Source: Heterotrichella gracilis (taxonomy: Eukaryota; Sar; Xanthophyceae; Tribonematales; Xanthonemataceae). Taken from it: a stretch of DNA of 64,000 bases. Of the stretch, positions 23,801-34,000 are shown one piece after another. The stretch spans positions 1 through 64,000 of the forward strand of contig JAULBX010003666.1 in the NCBI GenBank assembly GCA_032358255.1. The letters are read 5' to 3'. How positions within the stretch are numbered: position 1 is the stretch's first letter; each line of letters opens with the position of its first letter. The position numbers were made by a program, and so were the translations under genes. Under the pieces are notes generated by a model. The model saw only the letters and a program-made list of their open reading frames with translations. It was not told the origin of the DNA and did not search any database.

Positions 23801-25101
23801 TGGGATACATTTTTTGGGGGCGTGGGTGTGGGGGGCGCGTGAGGTGCATATGGATAGCGAGGGTCCTAAGTCTGTCGTGGGGAAAAGCGGGTTCATTGTG
23901 AAGAATGGTGTTGTTGGGTGAGATAAATTTGGGTCGAACCAAGGCCTGACCATTATCAGAGGGTTTGAATACCCTGGGGCTGCCAGACTCACCCGGAGTG
24001 CCAGGATCATGCAAAGGCAAGGATAAGGTGTAGGGGCACAGACAAGGTCATTGTCGGAGGCCTGTCGGTGGGCATGCGGTGGCAGATGCATGGGTGGGGG
24101 TGGCGGGCATGGTTGCCGGGCTGGTGGGCTGGTGGGGGATGGGGGCCGTAAATGTTAGGTGGTGCATGGGGTGCGGGGCAGACGCCAGCAGCCACAGTAG
24201 TCAATCGCCAGTCCTACGCCACAGCACACAGGCCAACACATGGATCCATCCAAGACCCACCTCATCGCTCCACATGCGCCTCCTGGTCCCCTAATCACCC
24301 TCCCCTCTCCCCCCCCTTGCAGGAAGGACATCATGTTGACGGTGGCCCCCGCCGGCCCCATGTACCAAGCCGGGACCCTGTCAGGCAACCCCCTGGCCAT
24401 GGTGTCCGGCATCAAGACCCTAGAGATCCTAGACCGGCCGGGCACCTACGAGTACCTTGACAAGATCACCAGCAGGCTGATCGAGGGCATCCTGCAGGCG
24501 GGGCGCGACGCGGGGCACGAAATCTGCGGGGGGTCGATCTGCGGTGAGTGGTGGGGGCTGGCACGACTTGTGATTGTTGTTTTTGTGGGTGGGGGGGGCG
24601 GGGTGGGGTCCTGCCGCCATGGGGGGGTGAATGTCGTGTGGGTGGGACAGGGTGGGGGTAACAAGGGGAGGTCAATGAGCTTTCGCCTGGCTGCACCACT
24701 TGTTGCGGCTGGCGCAGGGTATGTCTGCACAACCCCCTCTCTAGTTGAACTTATCATTGGAGATCAGCAGGAGACATGCATGCCCCATTGCTCCGTCACT
24801 ACATCCACCGCAGCCGCTACCCCCCGGAGACAGCATGCCTTCCCCTGTCAACCCACTAACACCCTCCCCATCTCCCGCAGCCATGTTTGGCTTCTTCTTC
24901 TGCAAGGGCCCAGTCAACTGCTTTGAGGACGCCACCGCCTCGGACACAGCCAAGTTTGCGCGCTTCCACCGCGGCATGCTGGAGCGCGGCGTGTACCTGG
25001 CGCCCAGCCAGTACGAGGCTGGATTCACTGGCCTTGCGCACACAGAGGAGGATATCGATGCCACCATCGCCGCGGCAAGGGAGGTCATGAAGATCATCTG
25101 A
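20801..25101 (+). CDS. GSA: Glutamate-1-semialdehyde 2,1-aminomutase, chloroplastic
   Basis: Eight exons chain in phase: 20801-20941, 21157-21414, 21706-21831, 22169-22286, 22827-22969, 23623-23795, 24323-24543, 24881-25101; 1,401 nt, 466 aa, the usual algal length. Exon 1 is a transit peptide (MKTLTQKAF, Ser/Thr/Arg-rich). The mature enzyme starts [20 protein letters not shown] and has the class III aminotransferase signature: [16 protein letters not shown], the FDEVMTGFR block, and [18 protein letters not shown] with PLP lysine 306, then [10 protein letters not shown]. The C-terminal part MFGFFF and [10 protein letters not shown] is intact. It converts glutamate-1-semialdehyde to 5-aminolevulinate in the plastid stroma, the last step of the C5 route to chlorophyll and haem. 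Introns 3, 4, 6 and the 3' flank carry echoes of its exon ends. Confidence 0.97.
21872..21930 (+). repeat. Echo of GSA exon 3 end
   Basis: Copy of 21778-21840, sharing GAGGCGTGCCTGTCAGTGCT and GCATACACC.GCA(T/G)GGAGAAGG. The copy keeps a GAGAAGGCGAGG in place of the donor GAGAAGGTGAGG, so the donor is lost. A CAGGGTTTACG patch lies between exon and copy. Confidence 0.9.
22337..22395 (+). repeat. Echo of GSA exon 4 end with intact donor
   Basis: Copy of 22240-22290: CACTGGGGCTGCCAG, CTCACCA.GCGTGCCAGCG and TCATCCACAGGTG are shared, so a second GT donor context lies about 107 bp downstream of the real one. TTTAAGG and GGGGTAAAGGG words lie between. Confidence 0.9.
22755..22797 (+). repeat. Echo of GSA exon 5 acceptor and start
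   Basis: CTGCAGCCTCCACCCTG(C/T)GCGCC(G/A)CCTAC occurs at about 22758 and again at the true exon start (22821 onward). Between the copies lies CCCAAACCGTAAACCTTAAA, a decayed CCCTAAA patch. Confidence 0.85.
23960..24105 (+). repeat. Echoes of GSA exons 4 and 6 in intron 6
   Basis: About 23965-24010 copies the end of exon 4 (CTGGGGCTGCCAGACTCACC), 1.7 kb away from its source, and about 24035-24100 copies the end of exon 6 (ACAAGGTCATTGTCGGAGG, then GTGGGC..CGGTGGCAG(A/G)TGC). The two run on from each other, so the intron holds pieces from two different exons. Confidence 0.8.
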
Positions 25102-25275
25102 GCAGGGCTAGGCATGGATTGGCTCGAGTGCGGTTCTGAGCAGGGGAGGTGGTGAAGCTGGATTGAGATGGGGAGGTGGTGGAGCACGCGGCGACCTCAT
25201 CTGAGCAGGGGAGGTCACAGGGGTGGTGGGGCAGGGGAGATTATGAAGCCGCTCACCTTTGAGCAGGGGGAGTCA
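25095..25275 (+). repeat. Echo array of the GSA stop region
   Basis: The gene end (GAGGTCATGAAGATCATCTGAGCAGGG, partly quoted: ATCTGAGCAGGG) is followed by decayed copies centred near 25137, 25200, 25240 and 25263, each with TGAGCAGGGGA and most with a following GTCA/TTATGA. All lie in the presumed 3' UTR. Confidence 0.75.
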
Positions 25276-26921
25276 TGATAATTCACCGGAATGGGGGAGG
25301 AAGCTTGCATGCAGGTTGCTCGCCAGGGGGGGGCCGCGGGCGGTGGCGGTTGCGGGGGGCGCAATGGGTGGAGCGCGAATGGGGAGGGAGGCGGACTGGC
25401 TCATTGGCCATTTTAGTGGGTGGGCATGGCTTAAGGGTGTGCGGGGTTTGCAAACTGGCTGCCGGAGGGTTTCACCTTCCCGCTTATCCAGGGGGGCGCA
25501 GGGGTGTGGGGTTGGAGCATGGCAGCTGGGCCCAAGGGCAGTCTGGAGTGCAGTTTTTATCCATTTTTATCTATAGCCACGGCGACGATGTAGGGTCTGT
25601 ACTCCAGGCCTTGTGAACCTCGCAGGAACTAGACGCAGCTTTAGGATTGTTTTTGCAACACCCTGTAAAACCACTGAGCGCACTACTGGTTTGAAAGTCT
25701 TTGTTAAACCTGGCGCTTGCTGCCTTCAAGGCAGTGCCCCGCAGCTGTCGCCTTGCAGAGCTAGTGCGGCAGTGCGCACCTTCCAAGTTTACCATGTTGT
25801 ACAGCTTCTTGCGTGCACTGCATTGCTTCATGGTGTGCGTGCCTGCGCCTGTGCGGTGTCTACAGCACTGATAGGGTCGCAAACAAGGGGATGCAACCTG
25901 CAATGGGCTGCAACCTTTTGCCTTGTCAACAGCCCAGGCTGCCACAGTGCCACTGCAGTGTTGTTACCCGTTTACCCTGAACCCTAAGCAGGCACGTCAG
26001 TAATGCCTTAATCCAAGTGGCTTTTCGTATTTTCTGCTGTCGTGGCAAGCGCTGGTTGGGCCATCCGCCTGAGCCGCCGTCCGCGCCCCCGTCGGCGGCC
26101 ACACCCATGTGACTGTTCAAACCACGGGAGAAACCGCCAAGTGGGCGATGTGGCTGTTGGCATTCCCGCTGCAGCCCCGGGTTGGGAACGGTGTGTTGCC
26201 TTGATCACCCAAGGCTGCTGCACGTATAGTACAGCTATAACCCCTGGGAGTAGGCAACATGGCACTTCAACTCAATCAGGTCGAGTAGTGTGTACAGTGT
26301 GTGCATCGTGCCTAGGTACAGCTGTGTTCTGCCGTTTCCACTGGCGGAGTGTTGGTCCTTGTATTCTAATCACCCAGCCCGTTGAAAGCCCGCAAGGACA
26401 AGCGCTTGATGCCGAACTAAGAGACACCGAACTCCAAGATACCAGAACGTAAGTGAGTTCATTATAGCTGTGCCAGGAAGGAAGGTGGCCCTGGCGGGCA
26501 AGGGTATGCTCCCTCTCGCGCGGGCATGTACTGCATCAGGGTTTCGCAAATCCCGTGAGCAACCACACACCTGCGTGCATCCCTGTCTCGGCTTTGCTGT
26601 AGGGCAGAGTAATACAAGCTGCACTCTACAAGGGCTTTACATTGCCAGCTGCACTGTGCGTGTCATCGACCTCCCCTGCCCACCCATCGGTTCAGTTTGC
26701 ATGCCTCGTCAAGCTTGTTTGCCATCGCCACCCCAAGCACGACCCCACACCCAGCCATCGCCGCACGATATCCATCCAACACCTTTAGAGCACATTTTCC
26801 TGTCGTACTTGCCAACCTTGAGCGCCTTTCAGCACTTACCTGATCACCCCCGCATGCCCGTTTTCGGTTTCGGTTTTCAAGCCTGGCACTGACCCACCCT
26901 CCTGTGCGTGTGCAGTCAACC
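25276..26921. other. Intergenic region GSA to unknown ORF
   Basis: No recognisable exon. The end at 26909-26915 has TGTGCGTGTGCAG just before the next gene's ATG, which could be the acceptor of a 5'-UTR intron. Confidence 0.45.
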
Positions 26922-27659
26922 ATGACGCTCGTCAACGTCTACCGTACGGACGCAGCCCTCTACGACGACGACGGCGCCGTGGCCTACTACTACGACCACC
27001 AGACCCTCCACTACGACCAGCCATGCACGCCCTCCACGGCCCTGTTCCTGTACCAGGACGCCAAACCCCGAGGAGGGTCCCACCCGGACCCCTCCACCCA
27101 CTTTGACCTCAAGCACCCCACCACCGGCGCTATACTAAAGTCAGTGCACTTCAGCGAGTGTTCAGCCAGCTCATCACCTTCTTCCGTCAGCGCGGAGAGC
27201 TCGGATGAGGAGTGGTGCATGGAGTCCTACCTGGACCGGTGGGAGGCCGCCAAGGCTCCCGCGCCACCCCCCTGCAGCAGCAGCAGCGACGGCAGCGACG
27301 CGGCGGGGCCCCTGTGGGAGTTTGCGTGGGCGTACGACACCTTTTTGTGGCGGGAGGTGTGCATTGCGGGCAAGCGGGGGCCGGAGATGGAGTGCATAGA
27401 GCGCAGCACCGGGCGCCTGGTGGCGTTCCTCACACCCACCGCCGCCACCGCCTCCACCAAGGGCGCCAAGCTGTGCAAGTTTGAGATCCTGGACGCGGAG
27501 ATGGCGGACGTGCTTGTGGCCACCGGGCTGCGGGTTTCAAGGCAGGCGGACGGTGGGGCTGGGGCCAAGGCCAAGCCATCCAAGCCACAGGTGAAGAAGA
27601 GCAGCACTTTCCGCAGCATGTTCTCCCGCAGGAAGTCCACTATTCTCGCCCTAGACTAG
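26922..27659 (+). CDS. Unrecognised intronless protein
   Basis: A single open frame from ATG 26922 to TAG 27659, 245 aa, with strong third-position GC. It starts MTLVNVYRTD and has Tyr-rich acidic text (DDDGAVAYYYD), a Ser-rich acidic linker (SSSPSSVSAESSDEEW), a second folded-looking part WEFAWAYDTFLWREV, and a basic Ser/Thr tail KKSSTFRSMFSRRKST. No transmembrane segment or signal peptide is seen. The tail resembles a kinase-target or membrane-binding basic patch, but that is guesswork. Being intronless stands out among neighbours with 4 to more than 60 exons. Upstream non-coding exons are possible. Confidence 0.75.
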   Translation: MTLVNVYRTDAALYDDDGAVAYYYDHQTLHYDQPCTPSTALFLYQDAKPRGGSHPDPSTHFDLKHPTTGAILKSVHFSECSASSSPSSVSAESSDEEWCMESYLDRWEAAKAPAPPPCSSSSDGSDAAGPLWEFAWAYDTFLWREVCIAGKRGPEMECIERSTGRLVAFLTPTAATASTKGAKLCKFEILDAEMADVLVATGLRVSRQADGGAGAKAKPSKPQVKKSSTFRSMFSRRKSTILALD

Positions 27660-29124
27660 GGTTTTGGTACCCTCCCCCCGGGCCTGAGGCTCAGGGACTT
27701 TGTATTGATATCATCTGCCTGGGTGCAGAGTAGGGGGTGCTGTATTTCCTAGTTGGGTGCTCTGTGGTGAACTGCGTGTTGCCTTTGTGGCCAAACTTGC
27801 CATTGGCTGCTCAAGCAAAAGTCCCTTTGTATTGCAAATTCCAGACTAGTTTTATGTGTTCTGAACCCCCTTGCGTTGCTCGACAAAATGCACAGTGGCT
27901 TCACACTTATATAAGGTCTATAAACCATTTAGCCTATTATGGCCCACTGAAGAGCCTGAACAGGCCCTGATAAAACGGTTTATAAACTTCGGAAGGAGGA
28001 TAAGCCAATTGGTACTAGGGCACATGCGCAAGTGAGTGAAGCTCGCTCCCACTTGCAGCAAAATGCACTGGGTGCCACTGGCATAGGCAGGCTGTGTCAA
28101 TTTATTTTTTGTAGCTAGGCGGATGTACTTACCTCGGTATCTCTTTTTCTTTGGGATGCACTGAACATCAGTTTTGGATAACCTGGAACGGTTCAATTAC
28201 GTCTCGTGATGTGGGTGAAGCGCAACCCCCACTTGTGAACCTGTACTGCAGACACTTGCTACCTGGTGGTGCTTTCAGCAGAATAACAAGCCAACTTTGT
28301 AATAAACTTTGACCACGCTGCCACACTTTCGTTAGGCTGGGGTGCTTTGTAGCACACCCCATACTTTGCAAGCCTTTGCAGCAACTGGCCGTTCAAGAGT
28401 GCATATTGGAGGGCCGTAGAAGGGTGGGTACACACCCTGTGCCGCACAAAACCACTGGATGCCCAACAGGCTCCGCTATTTGCTGCTAGGCTGGGCCTCT
28501 GTGCGGGTTTCAGTTCCTGTTACGTGTTGTGACTACGTGCACAAACCATGACAAGTAGCTGCAGTTTTGTGGCTGTGGATGAGTTATGTTTGTTGCTTTG
28601 TTACAAGCTGGAAGTGCCGTATCCAGCACTGGCACTCACACTTTGGTGGCGGGCAAGGAAAGCCAGCCGGCAGCCCAGTGGCACACACTACTAGCTGGAA
28701 ACCAACCGTGTCCTGCGCGATTAACGCCAACACGTGGGCAACCTCGATACACAATCACGCTCATCAGTGTCAGGACTACAGTGACTCGTGTACAACAGAT
28801 ACGGTACAACTCCTAGACATACAAGGGGGGCAATTAAACAAACGCGCCAGGTATATGTACAGCTCACAGCAGGCGGATGGACCCGTGTACTACCTGGTGG
28901 GGCTGGCACTCCAGGCCTGACCTCGCACAGTCCCCCCACCCGTCCCCCATCCCACCACACCTGCCCACTCCATGGCTAGGGCCCCCACACAGCCAGCACC
29001 CCTCCCCCCCCAAACACCGAGACGCCCTTGGAAGAGGGGCCCTGCATTGCCCCTGCCCCTGCCAAACCCTCCTCCCCGCTGTCCCCCCCCCTCAACACAC
29101 AACCACCGGCCCCCTGCCGCCGCC
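27660..29124. other. Convergent intergenic region
   Basis: Between the stop of the unknown ORF (+) and the stop of MDN1 (-). No coding exon recognised. Small hairpins occur (for example GCAAGTG..CACTTGC near 28028-28057). A C-rich tract at about 28930-29110 lies immediately past the MDN1 stop. Confidence 0.5.
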
Positions 29125-31041
29125 TCACCCGCCCCCAGCGCTCAGCTCAAACCACTGCCGCATGAGGTCCGCCAGGGTCTGTGGCAGGGCCGCAATATCG
29201 CGCAGCACTATATAGTATGGGAAGGGGAAGGAATCCATGTACTTGGAGAACACGGGCTTGCCCCCCTGGAATGCCACCGTCTGCATGTCCATCACCGATG
29301 CCTGGGGGTTGTCCAGCACGATGAAGCACAACAGCACGCCCTGCAGGGAGAGGGTCTCGCGCACCTGCGGGAAGGGGAGGTTGGTTAGGGTTCTGTTAGG
29401 GATTTGGTGTAGGGTTTAGGGTTTCGTGAAGGGTTTCTTATATACGCCAACAAGAATGGAAACAAAAAGTACGAAATTCACAGCCCTGATGCAGTGCAGT
29501 ACTACCTTCATGCACCACCGGAACTCGACACACACAGATCCCACTATAACCATCCCAATGCACCATCCGGTGCAGCCACTCCTCTTGAAACCCTCCATCT
29601 TCACCCTTAAAACCCCGCTAATTAGACCCTAAATACACCATCCTGTGCATCACTTTTCACAGAACCCTGAACCCTAACCCATACACCCCCCACGCACCAT
29701 CCTGTGCAGCGACTCCTTCTCGTGAAAACGCCCATCCGCCAGCACCAGCACCAGCTGATGCAAATCCACCCCCGGGCCCAGCCCCCCCCCACCCATGCGC
29801 AGCCGCTCAGTCTGCAGCATGTGATTGAGCTCGCCTAGCAGCTGCACCATGGGCCGATCAGCGATGGTGTTGTCCGCAGTGAATCGCAGCTTGGACATGA
29901 CCAGGGGGCCGTTGGAGTCTGAGAAGGGGAGGTCGAGGGGGTGCAGGGGGGTGACCCCCGAGGAGCCGCCGAAGCTCACCACGCCCAGCTCGCCAACCTG
30001 GGGATAGGAAGGGGGGAAGTGGGGACTTCAGTATTGGGGTAATGATGAGGTGGTAAAGATGAAGAGCGGGATGGTTAGATTTGAGCACACAAGTACCAGC
30101 CACAAACTGAGGAACTTGACGCAAGTGCTGTTGCCGGGGTCCAGCAGCGCCACCCCCCACACCCAGCCCCCAAATCGCCTCCCAATTTCACCAGCACTCC
30201 ACACACCCACCAGCTTGGCCATCGCCTTGCTCAGCAGCGCCAGGGCCTCCAGCGCAAATGGCCCGCACCCGTTCTCCGCCATGAACATCCACCCACCCAC
30301 CCACTCACCAAAACCACCGCCTTGGCAGCGCCAGCGCCCCCAGTGCACAGGATCCACAACCACTCCCCACCACAGACAACACCCACCACCCACCCACCCA
30401 CCTCCAGCTTGGCCATCGCCTTGCTCAGTAGCGCCAGCGCCTCCAGCGCAAAGGGCCCGCACCCGTTCTCCGCCATTGACCTGGAGTCATCCACCGCCAG
30501 CAGCACCTGGTACCTGCGCTTGTCGGGCCGGCTGCGGCGCATCCAGATGCGGTCCTTGCGGAATCCCGATGCGATGTAGGCGATCACGCGCTTCATGTTG
30601 ATGCGCTTGCCGCTGCGGTACTCGCCTGCAGGGTGGAGGGGTTTGGGTGAGAATAAAGGGTGGCCCAGGCACAGAGGGGTTTGGGTGAGAATAAAGGGTG
30701 GCCCAGGCACAGAGGGCGGATGTGTGCGCGGGCGCGCTGATGGCGCACATGCATGGGTGCACGGATGCATAATCCTGCCGTACAGATGCACCCAGGTGGC
30801 CGTGGTTTGGCCCACCGTATGCACACATGCACCTACCTCCCTACACCCACATATAAGCGTGCTCGTGCTCTTTCAACCCAAACCCACTCACCTGCCAGCT
30901 TTGTTGCCAGGCTGGGAGCCAGTATGAGCCTCAGCTGCTCGGTGAGCTCAGCCGCCAGGCCAGCAGTGAGGGCGTCGCAGCGCTGCCACATGGCGGCACC
31001 GTAGGCGACGTCCGCTTCTTCGGGGTTGGAGGCGGCGCCAC
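29125..31041 (-). CDS. MDN1: MDN1 exons 59-62: VWA/MIDAS domain and C-terminus
   Basis: Exons 30892-31041, 30402-30625, 29698-29997, 29125-29364. The domain starts ELTEQLRLILAPSLATKLAG, then EYRSGKRINMKRVIAYIAS, and the metal-binding MIDAS motif D-x-S-x-S appears as VDDSRSM in 30402-30625. LADGRF gives the later Asp, and the end FPFPYYIVLRDIAALPQTL plus RQWFEL is the hallmark of midasin. It binds the UBL domains of Ytm1 and Rsa4 through Mg2+. The true exon 30402-30625 has a near-perfect partial copy downstream at 30208-30284. Confidence 0.97.
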
Positions 31042-34000
31042 CTGGCACAAGGGGGATGGGTGGGAGATGAGCAGGTGGGTGGGGTGGGTGGGGTGCGGCA
31101 AGTTGGGGGGCGTGAGGCGGGATGAACTTGGGGTTTCAGGGAACATGCCTTGGTTCAGAGCAAGATGGCATTTCAGGCAGAACAATGGTGCGGAGGCAGA
31201 ACAATGGTGCAACCACACTCCTTCCACATATGACAAAACCCCAGGCAAAACCCTAAACCCTACAGACCCTTCTGCCACCCACCATCTGCCGCCAGCCTCA
31301 GCTTCTCATCCAGCTGCTGCCTCAGCTCCGACACCTGCTCCTCTGACAGCACGCCACCTGGCACTGTCCCGCCCTCACCCGCCACGTCAGCATCGCCGTG
31401 GCCCGGCTGCTGGCTGTGCGCGTGGATGTAGCTGTCAAGCGCTGCCTCCCTGCCCTCCTGGTCCTCTGTGACTTGCCCCCCCTGAAGGAAAATGCAGGGT
31501 TTATACTTTAGATAGTGGGGTGTAAATTGAAACAGAATTGAAACAGACACTTTGTGCCTTAAAACAGCACCCCTTAAAAATGCAGATTTCAGAAATCCGG
31601 GATAGAGGAATTTTTGAGGGGTTTAGGGGTTAGGATTCTAGTAAGGAATTGGTATAGGATTTAAGGTCCCAGCTGGTGGCTTCACATGCATAGAGCAGCC
31701 AAGAGGTCACGTGTAAACGATTTCCCCCTCTGCAGCGATCACAGGTAGGTCTGACCATGCACACCCCAGGGAATGTCCTGGCACCACCCTCACCTCCCCG
31801 TCTTCTTCGTCCATCTCCTCCCCTGCCCCCTCCTCCTCCTCGCCCCCCTCATCCCCCACACCCGCGCGCCTTGCGCCCCCCCACTCCTTTGGCACAGGGC
31901 CCCGCAGGGGCTGCTGCTGAGCTGGAGTATCCTCAGGCCCGCCATCTGACATGGCGTCATCCTCCGCTGCCTGCTGGGCTGCCACGTCAGCATCCGGGTC
32001 GGTGACGTCGTCGTCGCCAGGTGGTGGCTCCTGGTGCAGCGCTGATGCCTGGTCCTCGGTGGCTGGGGCAAGGGCTTGGGTATCCCCTGTCCTTCTGGGG
32101 TCATCTTTGCCTGGGGAGGGTTCACATGATGGTTAACGTCCAGATTTAGAAAGAAAAGGGATACACACAGCTGTAAGGGTCCACTGGGAGGGTAGACACT
32201 GAGATAGGGGTACAGACCGGGTAATTGTACCCTTGTAAGAGGTGGGAGGGGATGGCACAGCCAACATAGTTGATCAAAGGATTGCCCCAACGACAATGTG
32301 AATCCCTTCCTCCAACCCCTTTTCCAAAACCACACCCACCTGTGAACTGGTACTCCCCCTGGTCGTCATCCCCCGCATCCTCCTCCTCCCCTTCCGCCTC
32401 GTCATCTGCCACCCCCCCTTTCTCCTCAGGTGCAGGTGGCGCGTCTGAAGCCACCGCCAGCTGCGCACGCCATCGCTCCATGGCGTTGCCCAGGTCACGC
32501 AGGGGGTTGGATTCGAGCTTGGGTGGGCGGGGAGGGGGCGCGCCGCTGCCGCCAGGCGCGTGCTGGGGCGCACCCTGCGCAACAAGGGTTTTGCGAGGTT
32601 CAGGCTAGGGTTTTGTTTGGGCCTTCACACTGGCTTTTGAGATTTCTGGACTTCAGGGATGCTGAGTGTTTCATGAATGAGTAGAACCATGAAAGTTGCC
32701 ACGTAGATTGTAAGCAGCGTCTACAAATACAAGAAAGGGAGCATCACCCATTACAGCAGTGCACCTACCTTTTCTCCCCCATCCGGCGCCCCCCCTGCCC
32801 CCTGATTGGCTGCAGGCGGCTCCACCTCCCCTCCCCCTGTCATCATTTCCTCCTCCCCCCCTGCAGCTGCGGCATCCTCCCTCTCCTCTTCCTCCTTCCC
32901 TCCCTGGCCCCTGGAGGCCTGCTGGGCAGGGGTGGGGGCTGAGGAGGGGGCGCCACGGGGGCCTGCCTCTGGCTGTGCCTGGGTAGGGTCTTCCTTAGGG
33001 TTTTCGCCATGGGAAGCTGCGAGGTGGGTGGGGAATTCAGTTGGTGGCGGTCCAGGCAGGGGTGTGAAAAAGATCGATGCAACAGGGGGGTTTGGTGCAC
33101 GTGCACGTGCAGGTGCACATGCCACACCCAGTCGGGCAGTCAAATCTCACTGTCATCAGTCTTGTAAGCCCATATGCAAAAGCGTACAGCAAGGAAGCGA
33201 CAGGATACCGTGAGCTCCTAAACATATTGCTTCTTCAAAGTATGCTCATGTAGATGAATACCAATGCCTACGTGCCCCACCTGCCAGGTCAGCATCCTCC
33301 TCCGCAGGTTCATCCTCATCCATCGCCCCCCCTTGACCATGACCCTCCTCCTCTTTCTTTTCTTCCTCCTCGTCCTCCCCTGGGGTGGCACCGTCACCAC
33401 CGGCCTCCTCCCCGTCCCTCCCCTCATCCTCATCCTCCCCTTTTCCTTCCTCTTCCTCCGCACCATCCTGATCTGGCACCTGGAATAGTGACCCAAGGTG
33501 ATATAAATGCAGACGAAGGTAATTGGATCTAGCTACAATAGTGGGTGCAAAGAAAGGAATACAGGGGGTAACCAAAAGACAAGCTGTCAAGTTGTCCCAA
33601 GCCAGAAGGGGAGAGTGGCAGGGCAGGACAGGCAGATAATATTATAGTTACAATTTGGGGTCAATTCTTGCAGAAAAGGGCACATGATTTAGTACCTCTG
33701 GGAAGCTCCCCCCCTGCTCCTCCGCCCCCGCCTTATCCTCCCCTTGTTCCTCCCCCTCCCCTTCCTCCTCCGCCACATCAGCATCCCCACCCTCCTCCCC
33801 ATCCAGCTGCATGTCCTCAGGCAGCTCGAAATCAGGCTCCTCAGCTTCCGGGGGGGCAAATTGACGGTCCTCGTACCTGGAGGCACATTTGCCGAGGGGG
33901 GCACAAATTTCAGCACCCATGCCAGCAGCAGCGCACATGTGGAGCACGGGACAAAACGCAACAAAATGCATTCACAAGGCGAATGGTGCAAGCAAGAGGA

